A stretch of 38,802 bases of DNA. Source: Lysobacteraceae bacterium PS02065. GTDB lineage: Bacteria; Pseudomonadota; Gammaproteobacteria; Xanthomonadales; Rhodanobacteraceae. Position 1 is the first letter of the stretch, and every line of letters starts with the position of its first letter. The notes under the pieces are model-generated. The model saw nothing but the letters and a program-made list of their open reading frames with translations. It had not been told where the DNA came from and did not search any database. Positions 14,959-23,272 of the stretch are shown piece after piece. Location: contig JASCPI010000047.1 in the NCBI GenBank assembly GCA_029959555.1, positions 1-38,802 on the forward strand. The letters run 5' to 3'. Both the position numbers and the translations under genes were made by a program.

Positions 14959-17046
14959 ATGAGCGCCGTGGCGTCCTCTATGGCTGGAAAACGCACCTAC
15001 AGCGACGTCGTGCTCGCGTTCGGTGTGGTCGCGATCGTCGCATTGATGATCCTTCCACTGCCGATCCTCCTGATCGACATGCTGGTCGCGCTGAACATCC
15101 TCATCGGTGTCGGCCTGCTGCTGCTCGCCATCTACATTCCTTCCCCGGTGGCATTCTCGAGCTTCCCGAGCGTGCTGCTGATCACGACGCTGTTCCGTCT
15201 CTCGCTGTCGATCGCGATCACGCGATTGATCCTCCTCGAGGCGAACGGCGGGCACATCATCGACACGTTCGGGAACATGGTCGTCGGCGGCAATCTCGTC
15301 GTCGGCATCGTCATCTTCCTGATCATCACGGTGGTGCAGTTCATCGTCGTGGCGAAGGGTGCCGAGCGCGTGGCCGAAGTCGCGGCGCGCTTCACGCTCG
15401 ACGCGATGCCCGGCAAGCAGCTGTCGATCGACTCCGACCTGCGCTCGGGCCTCATCGACAAGGACGAGGCGCGCCGCCGTCGTCGCCTGCTCGAAACGGA
15501 GAGCCAGCTGCACGGCAGCCTCGACGGTGCGATGAAGTTCGTGAAGGGCGACGCCGTCGCGGGCATCGTGATCATCATCGTCAACCTGCTCGGCGGTCTT
15601 GCCGTCGGCGTCATGCAGATGGGCATGCCGATCGGCGAAGCGGTGCACACCTACAGCATCCTGACGATCGGCGACGGGCTCGTTTCGCAGATCCCCGCGC
15701 TGCTCGCGTCGATTTCGGCGGGCCTCATCGTCACCCGCACGACCGGCGAGGAGGACCACAAGCACCTCGGCGAAGCGATTTCTTCGCAGATCGCCAAGGA
15801 GCCGCGCGTCGCGATCATCGCCGGCTTGGTGGCGCTGCTGCTGCTGTTCGTGCCGGGCTTTCCGAAGCCCGCGTTCCTCGTGCTCGCACTCGGCCTGCTC
15901 GGTTTTTCCGCGTGGCGCATGCGTGATCGCGTGGGCATCCTGCGCCGCCTCTTCAAGGTTCCCGAGCCCAGCAACGAGCTCGCGACGCGGCCGCAGTCGC
16001 TCGTCGAGGGCGATTTCGTTCCGCTGCCGGGACTGCTGCTCGAGATCGAGCGCGGCATCGGCACGACGATCGGTCCGGCCCGCGTGCGCGACGGCATGCT
16101 CGCGCTCGCGGCCGATCTGCGCGAGGAGTTCGGCGTGCCGATCCCCGTGCCGAGCGTGCGTTCCAACGAGCGCCTGCAGCCCGGTGGCTATCGTCTCTAC
16201 GCGTTCGGCGTGCGCATCGGCGCCGGCGTCCTTCGAGCGGACGCGCGCTACCTGCGTGGCACCGCACTCGCGGCGCAGCAGGAGGCCGGCGCACAGCAGC
16301 TCGTCGCGCCGCAGGTCGGGTTCGTGCCCGCATTCGACGGCGCCTGGCTGGTCGGCGCCGCGGAACAGGCCGCCGATGGCAAGGTTCCGGCGACCTCGCG
16401 TCCGCTGGATGCCGCCGACACGCTGCTCGCGCACTCGCGCATCGCCATCGAACGCCACCTGAGCCTTTTCATCGGCATCCAGGAAGCGTCCAACCTGTTC
16501 ACGCGCATGACGCGCGAGTACCCGGACCTGGTCAAGGAGATGCTGCGCGTGCTCGCGCCGCAGCGTGTCGCCGACGTGCTCAAGCGGCTCGTCGACGAAG
16601 GCGTCCCGATCCGCAATCTGCGCGACGTGTTCGAGGCGATCACCGACGCAGGCAGCCGCGAGAAGGACATCGTGATGCTGACCGAGTACGTGCGTGTCGC
16701 GCTGCGCCGTCACATCAGTGACCGGCACGCCGCGGAAGATCGCACGCTCAAGGTGCTGGTGGTGCATCCGGAGCTCGAGGACAAGCTGCGCAACTCGGTG
16801 CGCGTGAGCAACGCGGGCAGCCAGCTCGCGGTCGATCCCGAGCTCGCCGCGCGCGTGCTCGCGCAGATCGGTGACTGGCGTCGCAACGAGGGTGGATTCA
16901 ACGGCACCGCGCTGCTCGGTTCGCTCGATGTGAGACGTCACCTGCGCAAGCTCACCGAGGTGGAGTTCTTCGAGCTGCCGGTGCTGTCGTTCCAGGAGCT
17001 CGTACCGGACATCAAGCTGGTACCGCTGGGCCAGATCACGGGTTGA
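14959..17046 (+). CDS. sctV: T3SS major export apparatus protein SctV
   Basis: The product is 695 residues from ATG 14959, with GGAGG at 14947-14951. It belongs to the YscV/HrcV/FlhA family. About eight transmembrane helices occupy residues 15-325, including the FHIPEP-type signature region (TTLFRLSLSIAITRLILLEA) and the conserved cytoplasmic loop (AARFTLDAMPGKQLSIDSDLRSGLI...EARRRRR). The cytoplasmic domain from about 350 (LPGLLLEIERGIGT; LVKEMLRVLAPQRVADVLKRLVDEGVPIRNLRDVFEAI) forms the nonameric export ring that receives substrates and chaperones. It leads the large + operon sctV-C-D-F-I-J-K-L-N-O-P. The leader upstream is unusually long. Confidence 0.97.
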   Translation: MSAVASSMAGKRTYSDVVLAFGVVAIVALMILPLPILLIDMLVALNILIGVGLLLLAIYIPSPVAFSSFPSVLLITTLFRLSLSIAITRLILLEANGGHIIDTFGNMVVGGNLVVGIVIFLIITVVQFIVVAKGAERVAEVAARFTLDAMPGKQLSIDSDLRSGLIDKDEARRRRRLLETESQLHGSLDGAMKFVKGDAVAGIVIIIVNLLGGLAVGVMQMGMPIGEAVHTYSILTIGDGLVSQIPALLASISAGLIVTRTTGEEDHKHLGEAISSQIAKEPRVAIIAGLVALLLLFVPGFPKPAFLVLALGLLGFSAWRMRDRVGILRRLFKVPEPSNELATRPQSLVEGDFVPLPGLLLEIERGIGTTIGPARVRDGMLALAADLREEFGVPIPVPSVRSNERLQPGGYRLYAFGVRIGAGVLRADARYLRGTALAAQQEAGAQQLVAPQVGFVPAFDGAWLVGAAEQAADGKVPATSRPLDAADTLLAHSRIAIERHLSLFIGIQEASNLFTRMTREYPDLVKEMLRVLAPQRVADVLKRLVDEGVPIRNLRDVFEAITDAGSREKDIVMLTEYVRVALRRHISDRHAAEDRTLKVLVVHPELEDKLRNSVRVSNAGSQLAVDPELAARVLAQIGDWRRNEGGFNGTALLGSLDVRRHLRKLTEVEFFELPVLSFQELVPDIKLVPLGQITG

Positions 17047-17123
17047 GGAAGAGCGTCGCCGGCGGCCCAACAGCCGCCGATAACCATAAGAACAGATCAC
17101 AACAACTGAAACGGGGTGAACAC

Positions 17124-19058
17124 ATGCGGCTTGGAAGGACACGCGCGCTGTCGTGCTGGCTGGCACTGGTGTTGGGGGCTTGTGTGGGGATGCCGGCGTG
17201 GGCTGCGCCGATCCCGTTCCAGCGGGGGCAGGTCAACTACGACCTCAAGGGCGAGCCGCTCAAGGAGTTCCTCACGCGCTTCTTCGCGGAGCAGGGCATG
17301 CAGGTCGTGCTCAGTCCGCTGGTGGAGAGCCAGGCCGGTACGCTCAACGGACCGCGGGGTGGCACTCCGGAGCAGGTATTCCGCAGCATCGCGAGCGCGA
17401 ACCAGCTCAGTGCCTACTACGACGGCTCGGCGGTCTACGTCTACAAGCTCAACGAGCGCATCACGCGCTACTTCGCCGTGCCGACCAACCGCGTCGAGGA
17501 TTTCGTGCGTGCGTTCCACGAGATGCGCCTCGGCGACTCAGCCAACACGTTCAACGCCCGCGCGGAGAGTGGTCTCGTCGTCGTGACCGGTGCGCCGCGC
17601 TTCATCGAGCAGGCCAAGGAACTCACCGACACGCTCAAGCACCAGCAGCTGACGACGTCGGCGACGATGCGCGTGTTCACCCTCAAGTATGCGTGGGCAT
17701 CCGACACGACGTTCACGGCGGGAAGCCGCGAGATCACTGTGCCCGGCGTCGCGAGCATCCTCCAGCAGCTCATGTACTCGCAGGAGCAGATGCCCGATTT
17801 CGCCGGTGCGCGCGACCGCGCGCGGAGCACGACGCAGACCTCGCTCAAGGGACGCGGCCTCGCCGCGGGTTCGGCCAAGTCCACGCGCGTCGCCGGCGAG
17901 TTGCCGCCGCCCGCGCGCCCGCCGGGCGGTGACGAGATCGTCTACGAGGACGAGGTCACCACGCCGTCCTTCGGCAGCTACCAGGCACAGCGTTCGCGCG
18001 ATGTGCGCATCGTCGCCGATCGCTACCGCAACGCGGTCATCGTGCGTGACTCACCCGAGTCCATGAACCTCTACGCGGACCTCATCCGCCAGCTCGACAT
18101 CGAGCCGCAGATCGTCCAGCTCGAGGCGACGATCATCGACGTCGACAAGCGCAAGCTGCGCGACATCGGCATCGACTGGCGCTGGCGCAACGGCCGCAGC
18201 GAAGTGCTGTTCGGCGGCGACGACACCGTCAAGCAGCAGTTCCTCAATGCACTCGGCGCCAACAACATCGACTACCTGCCGCAGCGCAGTGCAGGCCTGC
18301 AGCTCGGTGCGATCATCGGCGATTCGTACAACTTCATCGCCCGTGTCAACGCACTCGCCGACCAGGGCGTCACGCATGTCGTGTCGCGTCCGCAGGTGCT
18401 GACGCTCAACGACGTCGAGGCGGTCATCGAGAACACGCGCACGCTGTACGTGCCGGTCAACGGCGCCTACGAGGTGGACCTGTTCAACGTTGTCGCCGGC
18501 ACGATCCTGCGCGTCACGCCGCACATCGTGCTCGACGGCGATCGCCAGCGCATCCGCCTTCTCGTCGGCATCGAGGACGGCGACGTGACGCTCAGCGCGA
18601 CCAACACGCGTGGCCAGATCGTCAACTATCCGAGCGTCACGCGCGCGGCCGTCAATACGCAGGCCCTCATCAACGAGAACGAGAGCCTGCTGCTCGGTGG
18701 CCTCGTGCGCAACCTCAGCGGCAAGGACGTGGACAAGATCCCGGGCCTCGGTGACATCCCGGTGCTCGGCGCACTGTTCCGCCGCGAGGCCAAGCGCATG
18801 GAGCGCATCGAGCGCCTGTTCCTCATCACGCCGCGCCTGGTGCCGCTCAACACGATCGTCGGGCAGACGCCCCAGCCGCGCGCGAACGAGGAGATCAGCG
18901 TCGACACGCTCCACATCGACGACGCCGAGCGTGAAGCCGCCGAGAAGCGCGAGCGCAAGGCGAAGAAGAACGCGGGCACACCCAGTGCGTCGGTGACGCC
19001 GCTGCCCGCGCCCGATCAACAGGTCGCTTCGGCGGCACCGGCAGCCCCGGCGCCATGA
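17124..19058 (+). CDS. sctC: T3SS outer-membrane secretin SctC
   Basis: The product is 644 residues from ATG 17124 (MRLGRTRALSCWLALVLG). Residues 1-27 are a Sec signal peptide ending at PAWA. N0/N1-type periplasmic domains follow (FLTRFFAEQGMQVVLSPLV; FAVPTNRVEDFVRAFHEM), with an insert of about 45 residues near 240-285. The secretin core is at about 345-575 (VSRPQVLTLNDVEAVIENTRTLYVPV; LLLGGLVRN; IPGLGDIPVLGALFRRE). A charged Glu/Lys-rich and Pro/Ala-rich tail follows, which could be the pilotin-binding region, although no pilotin gene is recognised here. The 77-bp gap after sctV holds a GGCGGC/GCCGCC hairpin (17061-17078) without a T tract, so the operon probably continues. Confidence 0.97.
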   Translation: MRLGRTRALSCWLALVLGACVGMPAWAAPIPFQRGQVNYDLKGEPLKEFLTRFFAEQGMQVVLSPLVESQAGTLNGPRGGTPEQVFRSIASANQLSAYYDGSAVYVYKLNERITRYFAVPTNRVEDFVRAFHEMRLGDSANTFNARAESGLVVVTGAPRFIEQAKELTDTLKHQQLTTSATMRVFTLKYAWASDTTFTAGSREITVPGVASILQQLMYSQEQMPDFAGARDRARSTTQTSLKGRGLAAGSAKSTRVAGELPPPARPPGGDEIVYEDEVTTPSFGSYQAQRSRDVRIVADRYRNAVIVRDSPESMNLYADLIRQLDIEPQIVQLEATIIDVDKRKLRDIGIDWRWRNGRSEVLFGGDDTVKQQFLNALGANNIDYLPQRSAGLQLGAIIGDSYNFIARVNALADQGVTHVVSRPQVLTLNDVEAVIENTRTLYVPVNGAYEVDLFNVVAGTILRVTPHIVLDGDRQRIRLLVGIEDGDVTLSATNTRGQIVNYPSVTRAAVNTQALINENESLLLGGLVRNLSGKDVDKIPGLGDIPVLGALFRREAKRMERIERLFLITPRLVPLNTIVGQTPQPRANEEISVDTLHIDDAEREAAEKRERKAKKNAGTPSASVTPLPAPDQQVASAAPAAPAP

Positions 19059-19105
19059 CGCGAGACGCGACGAAGCCCGCGACCGGACAGACGTAGGAGG
19101 CCGAG

Positions 19106-20359
19106 ATGACGGCAACAACGACTGAGCGGATGGTCCCGCAACCCGTGGTGTGCCTGCGCATCGTGCGTGGGCTGCACCTGCGCGCCGAGCGCAGGTGCGC
19201 ACCCGGCGACATGGTCCTCGTAGGCACGGCGGACGACTGCGACCTCATCCTCTCCGACGCCGACGTCAAGCCGCATCATTGTTTCCTGAGCCTCGGCGAG
19301 ACGTGGACCGCGCGTGCCCTGGAAGGCGCGCTCGAGATCGATGGACGCTCGATTGCGCCGGGTGAATCCACGGTCCTGAGGCCCTTCGAGGTGCTGGGCT
19401 TCGGTGACGCCGCGCTCGCCGTCGGCGAGAACACCGATCCGCGCTGGGACGATCTCGTCGCCCCTCCCGTGGCGGAGCCGATCCGCACGGCCGCCTTGCG
19501 CGGCCGCTCGCGCGTGCTGCTGGTCGCGCTCGGACTGTCCGTCTGCGTGGCCACGGCGATCGCCGCGGCCACGCTGCAGCCGACGACGGAGGTCGCGCCG
19601 CCTTCGCCGCGTGCCGTGCTGGAGACCAGCGTGCGTGACGTGGCGCTCGAACACGCCCGGATCGACCAGGACGCTAAGGGCAAGCTGCGCGTGTCCGGGC
19701 TCGCCGGCGACGACCGCAGCATCGAGCGCCTGCGCAGCGACCTCGAGGCGCGTGGCGTGGTCGCCGATGTCGACGTGCGGAGCGGCCGGGATCTCGCCAA
19801 CGACGTCGGTGAAGTGCTGCGCCTGTCCGATCTGCGTGCCGATACCGAGTACCGAGGCAACGGCGAAGTCGGCATCAGCGGTCACTTCGGCGACGGCAAG
19901 CAGCTCGACGCCGTGCTCGCGTCGCGAGCCTTGCGTGACGTGAAAGGCCTGACCAAGGTCGCGGTGGTCAATCTCGACGGCGGACGCAAGGTCGAGCCCG
20001 CACCGACGCTCGCCGAAGACGCGCGACGCATCGTCGTCGCCGTCGGCGGAACGGATCCCTACATCGTCATGGGCGACGGTTCGCGCTACTTCGCCGGCGC
20101 CGAGCTCCCGTGCGGAGGCCGGCTGCACGCTGTCGACGGGCAGGACGTCTACGTCATGACCGGCGAGACCGTCCGGGCGCTCGACTGTACGGGCGCGATC
20201 GTCTCCCGCGCGATCACCGAGGACATGCGTGTCGAGCCATCCCCCTCCGCCGATGGCGCGGAAGGTGACGGCGACGAGACGCAGCAGGGCAAGGCGGACA
20301 CGGGCGGGCAGGCCGCCGCCGTATCCGCGCAACGCACGGCACCCCCCGAAGAGGGCTGA
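19106..20359 (+). CDS. sctD: T3SS inner-membrane ring protein SctD
   Basis: The product is 417 residues. ATG 19106 has GGAGG at 19096-19100. The N-terminal cytoplasmic FHA-like domain (about 12-110) is followed by one transmembrane helix at about 137-157 (VLLVALGLSVCVATAIAAATL) and a periplasmic region with repeated ring-building/BON-like modules (LRVSGLAGDDRSIERLRSDLEARG; GISGHFGDGKQLDAVL). The last 35 residues are acidic and low-complexity (DGDETQQGKADTGGQ). This is the YscD/PrgH-type outer ring of the inner-membrane base, with SctJ inside. The stop overlaps a downstream ATG at 20359, but the next gene more likely starts at 20410. Confidence 0.9.
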   Translation: MTATTTERMVPQPVVCLRIVRGLHLRAERRCAPGDMVLVGTADDCDLILSDADVKPHHCFLSLGETWTARALEGALEIDGRSIAPGESTVLRPFEVLGFGDAALAVGENTDPRWDDLVAPPVAEPIRTAALRGRSRVLLVALGLSVCVATAIAAATLQPTTEVAPPSPRAVLETSVRDVALEHARIDQDAKGKLRVSGLAGDDRSIERLRSDLEARGVVADVDVRSGRDLANDVGEVLRLSDLRADTEYRGNGEVGISGHFGDGKQLDAVLASRALRDVKGLTKVAVVNLDGGRKVEPAPTLAEDARRIVVAVGGTDPYIVMGDGSRYFAGAELPCGGRLHAVDGQDVYVMTGETVRALDCTGAIVSRAITEDMRVEPSPSADGAEGDGDETQQGKADTGGQAAAVSAQRTAPPEEG

Positions 20360-20409
20360 TGCCGATCAATCCCGCCGGGTCGCTACCGGCGTCTACTGGA
20401 GGAAGACAC

Positions 20410-20748
20410 ATGTCCACGATCACCAATCCCAACGCCCGCATGCTCGGCATCGATGCGATCACGCAGGCCGCGAGTTCCGGAATCGGTTCCAGCGGCAAGC
20501 GCAGTGTCAGCGAAGGAGAGGCATCGAGCTGGTTCGAGGCCATGGCCGGTGCGTGGGGCAAGGCGCTCGACGACCAGGCCGCGACGATCGCGACCATGTC
20601 CGAAGGCCTGACCAGTGGCGGCGACCAGCCGTCGATGATGGTCAAGATCAGCGCCGAGAGCATGCGCATGCAGTTCATGTCCAACAGCGCGTCGACGTCG
20701 AACAACAGCGTCGGCCAGGCCCTCGAGACGCTCGGCCGCAAGCAGTGA
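20410..20748 (+). CDS. candidate needle subunit SctF
   Basis: The product is 112 residues from ATG 20410, with GGAGG at 20398-20402. An in-frame ATG at 20359 would add 17 residues and couple to sctD by a TGATG overlap, but lacks a ribosome site. Position between sctD and sctI is that of sctF in Ysc-type operons. The N-terminal 35 residues are Ser/Gly-rich. Residues 41-112 are predicted as two helices with a GGDQPSMM turn, like the needle-protein hairpin, and align with the C-terminal domain of the protein at 4458-5108. It is longer than usual needles (about 70-85 residues) and sequence similarity to known SctF is weak, so the assignment rests on position and fold pattern. Confidence 0.6.
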   Translation: MSTITNPNARMLGIDAITQAASSGIGSSGKRSVSEGEASSWFEAMAGAWGKALDDQAATIATMSEGLTSGGDQPSMMVKISAESMRMQFMSNSASTSNNSVGQALETLGRKQ

Positions 20749-20818
20749 CGTGACCGGATGCCGTCGCCGGCGCTCGCGCCGGCGGGGTACCCGACCCGAC
20801 GTACAAGGAGACGATGCG

Positions 20819-21223
20819 ATGAGTCTTGAGATTGCTCCGGTGATGGTCGACATCTCCGCGGTCACGGCGGCGGCGACGCCCGCCGCCAATGCGCCGCGCT
20901 CGGTGATCGACGTCGCGCAGTTCCAGCAGGCCTATGCCGATGCCCAGCGCGGCACGGCGCAGACCGATCCGGTGGCCGCTGCGGCGGGTTCGGACTCGGA
21001 AGGGTTCCGTGCACTGCTCGGCACGCTGAACTCGCTCAACGGCCAGGTGAGCCAGCTCGGCGACCTGTCGCAGACCGCGACCGGTTCGGCCGACCTGACG
21101 CCTGGCGACATGCTCATGCTGTCGGTGCGCTGCCACGAGTTCCTGTTCCACTGCGAACTCACGTCCAACGTCGCCAACCGCACGTCCGATGGCGTGCAGC
21201 AGCTGTTCCGCCAGCAGTCCTGA
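20819..21223 (+). CDS. sctI: T3SS inner-rod protein SctI
   Basis: The product is 134 residues. The start is ATG 20819, eight bases after AAGGAG (20805-20810); the frame is open further upstream but without a site. The C-terminal half carries the YscI/HrpB-type pattern LTPGDMLMLSVRCHEFLFHCELTSNVANRTSDGVQQLFRQQ, and residues 35-45 (IDVAQFQQAYADAQ) match the family's F..A...A segment. The inner rod links the export gate to the needle and takes part in substrate switching. The order sctF?-sctI-sctJ supports the call. Confidence 0.9.
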   Translation: MSLEIAPVMVDISAVTAAATPAANAPRSVIDVAQFQQAYADAQRGTAQTDPVAAAAGSDSEGFRALLGTLNSLNGQVSQLGDLSQTATGSADLTPGDMLMLSVRCHEFLFHCELTSNVANRTSDGVQQLFRQQS

Positions 21224-21236
21224 CGAGGGCCACACC

Positions 21237-22019
21237 ATGTCCACCATGCTGCGTGGTATCGGCGTCCTGTTGCTCGCACTGTCGCTCGCGGCGTGCGGGC
21301 GCACGACGCTCTATGCGAACCTCGACGAGCAGCAGGCCAACCAGGTCCAGGGCGCGCTGCTCGCGGCGGGCATCGACGCGGACAAGCGTCCCGCGGACAA
21401 CAAGAAGGGCTGGACGGTCGAGGTCACCAAGCAGGATTTCCCGACCGCGATGCAGTTGCTGCAGTCCAAGGGCCTGCCGGGCGCGCCGTTCGAGTCGATG
21501 GGCGTCGTGTTCAAGAAGGAAGGCTTCGTGTCCTCGCCGCTCGAGGAACGCGCCCGCTACCTGTATGCGATCGCACAGGAACTCGAGCACACGATCGAGC
21601 AGATCGACGGTGTCGTGCGCGCACGCGTGCACATCGCCTTGCCCGAACCCGATCCGATCGGCGACAAGGGCAAGTCGGCGTCGGCCTCGGTGGTCATCAT
21701 CGAGAATGCGGGTGCGAAGCTGCGCGATCGCGAGACCGACATCAAGGCTATCGTGACCGACGGCGTCGAGGGCCTCGACAACGTCAACAAGGTGACCGTG
21801 AAGTTCTTCACGCGTACCCCGGGCGAGATGCTCTCGGCGTCGAACGGAGCGACTCCGTCGGCGCCCACGGCGTCGCTCAAGGCGGTTCCGACGGCCGCGG
21901 CGGTCGGCATCCCGCTGCTGCTGGTGGCCGGAGCCGCGTTCGCCGCATGGGCGTGGCGTGGCGCGCGTCGCCGTGATCCGGCGGCGGCCCAGTCCGAAGC
22001 GCGTGGTCGTCGTGGCTGA
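21237..22019 (+). CDS. sctJ: T3SS inner-membrane ring lipoprotein SctJ
   Basis: The product is 260 residues. ATG 21237 has GAGGG seven bases upstream. The lipobox LSLAAC places the lipidated Cys at residue 20. Next is the family start GRTTLYANLDEQQANQVQGALLAAGI, then the ring-building domains (KEGFVSSPLEERARYLYAIAQELEHTIEQIDGVVRARVHIALPEP), and finally a C-terminal transmembrane helix (PLLLVAGAAFAAWAW) with a basic tail. It is the YscJ/PrgK/HrcJ homologue of FliF's ring domain; the lipobox separates it from FliF. The sctK ATG follows one base after its stop. Confidence 0.96.
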   Translation: MSTMLRGIGVLLLALSLAACGRTTLYANLDEQQANQVQGALLAAGIDADKRPADNKKGWTVEVTKQDFPTAMQLLQSKGLPGAPFESMGVVFKKEGFVSSPLEERARYLYAIAQELEHTIEQIDGVVRARVHIALPEPDPIGDKGKSASASVVIIENAGAKLRDRETDIKAIVTDGVEGLDNVNKVTVKFFTRTPGEMLSASNGATPSAPTASLKAVPTAAAVGIPLLLVAGAAFAAWAWRGARRRDPAAAQSEARGRRG

Positions 22020-22020
22020 C

Positions 22021-22665
22021 ATGTCGTGGGCCTTGCTGCAGCGCGCCGCACTCGACGGCGCGCACACCGCGTGGTTCGACGGCATGCAGCCCACGCTGGT
22101 CGAGGAGGCGCGTCGCTCGCCGGCGGGGCGTCGGCTGCTCGCACGCTCATTGGCCGTGTCCGCCGCACCCGTGTTGTTCGGCAGCGTGCCCGCCGTGCTG
22201 CCGCAGGTGCTGCGAAACGGCCGCTGGATGCTGTTGCCCGGCGCGACGCTCGAGACGCTCGCGCTCGACATCGGCGCGTTCGCGTTCGCGCCGGCGATCC
22301 GTACCCGGGTCGACCGCAACGACGTGTTGCGCCTGCGGCGCGTGCTCGGCGCGCAACGGTATGCCGGCGCGCTCGCACGCCACAGCGCCGCGACCGATCG
22401 CGCCGACGCCGCCGGCGATGCCCTCGATGCCGTGATCGGCTGCGACGACCGCCTTTTCGATGCAGTGCGCCGTCGCGGCCTGGCGGAATGGATCGCCTTC
22501 GTCGCCGCCTCGCATCCGGTCGCGGTGGAGCGTCTTCGCCTCAGTGCACCTCCCGGCGTCGCCGTCGCGGCAGTCGATCCGTGGCTGACCGACGTCGGCG
22601 TCGCCCATCTTGTTTCCATCGTCGATACGGAGGCCGCCAATGACCGCGCAACCGGCAGTCCTTGA
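22021..22665 (+). CDS. sctK: T3SS sorting-platform protein SctK
   Basis: The product is 214 residues and belongs to the YscK family. ATG 22021 begins one base after the sctJ stop and lacks a good ribosome site, so it is probably translated by coupling. Family-like features include an aromatic N-terminus (MSWALLQRAALDG...WFDGM), the central LDIGAFAFAPAIRTRVDRNDVLRLRRVLGAQRYAGALAR block, and a C-terminal half rich in Leu/Ala helices. SctK connects SctD to the SctQ/SctL platform. The family is poorly conserved, and position between sctJ and sctL is an important part of the evidence. It overlaps sctL by 26 bases. Confidence 0.82.
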   Translation: MSWALLQRAALDGAHTAWFDGMQPTLVEEARRSPAGRRLLARSLAVSAAPVLFGSVPAVLPQVLRNGRWMLLPGATLETLALDIGAFAFAPAIRTRVDRNDVLRLRRVLGAQRYAGALARHSAATDRADAAGDALDAVIGCDDRLFDAVRRRGLAEWIAFVAASHPVAVERLRLSAPPGVAVAAVDPWLTDVGVAHLVSIVDTEAANDRATGSP

Positions 22666-23272
22666 CCTCGACATCCCGTCGCTATCGATCAGCGGCGGCA
22701 TCGTCAAGCGCGACGCGTGGAACGCACTGCGTGACGCCTCCCATCTGCTCGAGCGTGCCGAGTCCATCCGCAAGGGCGCGCGCGACGAGCTCGACCGTCG
22801 CCTCGAGGACGCTCACCGGCAGGGTCTCGAAGCGGGACGTGTCGAAGGGCTCGCGCAGATGGCTGCCGAACTGCTGCGCGTGCAGAACGAGACCCGTGCG
22901 CTGCTCTCGCGCGAGCGTGCACGCATCGCCGACCTGGCCTGTGCGGTCGTCTCGCGCGTGGCGCCGCGACTCTCGGCGGCGGATCTCGTGCCCGCGCTCG
23001 TGCTCGAGGCCGTGCGCGAGATGCAGGCCGAACAGTTCCTGCAGGTGCGCGTGCACACCGATGCGCTCGCCCACGTCGAGGCGACGGTCGGTTCGATGCG
23101 CGAGCTGCATCCCGGTGTCACCCAGATCCAGGTCGTCGCCGATGCGGATCTCGCGCCGCTGGGCTGCGTGCTCGTGTCGGAAGGCGGCAAGGTCGAGGCG
23201 GGCCTCGACGAGCAGCTCGCAGCCCTCGGCAACGCATTGCGCCGTGCCGCGACTGCCGGGGACGACGCGTGA
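22640..23272 (+). CDS. sctL: T3SS ATPase stator SctL
   Basis: The product is 210 residues from ATG 22640, with GGAGG at 22629-22633 inside the end of sctK. A charged N-terminal coiled coil (about 35-95; LLERAESIRKGARDELDRRLEDAHRQG) leads to a C-terminal domain (ARIADLACAVVSRVAPRLSAADLVPALVLEAVREM...LGCVLVSEGGKVEAGLDEQLAALGNAL) typical of YscL/FliH/HrpE proteins. It anchors and regulates the ATPase SctN under the SctQ pods. Its stop overlaps the GTG start of sctN (GTGA), a strong coupling sign. Confidence 0.92.
   Translation: MTAQPAVLDLDIPSLSISGGIVKRDAWNALRDASHLLERAESIRKGARDELDRRLEDAHRQGLEAGRVEGLAQMAAELLRVQNETRALLSRERARIADLACAVVSRVAPRLSAADLVPALVLEAVREMQAEQFLQVRVHTDALAHVEATVGSMRELHPGVTQIQVVADADLAPLGCVLVSEGGKVEAGLDEQLAALGNALRRAATAGDDA

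Noticed and set aside
8509..17046. Reading sctU/T/S/R/Q/V plus the FliO-like gene as a flagellar locus
   Set aside because: A secretin, FHA-type SctD, a lipobox SctJ, SctK and SctI are present and no hook, rod, filament or motor genes are, so the locus is an injectisome.
14557..17166. Long - strand open frame (about 870 codons) opposite sctV
   Set aside because: It mirrors sctV codon use, has a Asp/Glu/Arg/His-rich composition typical of antisense frames in high-GC DNA, and has no recognisable domain. The same applies to 1539-3515 (-) and 34261-37158 (+).
17160..17176. TGGCAC-N5-TTG sequence resembling a sigma-54 promoter
   Set aside because: It lies inside the signal-peptide codons of sctC, only partly fits the -12 element, and no sigma-54 activator is encoded nearby.
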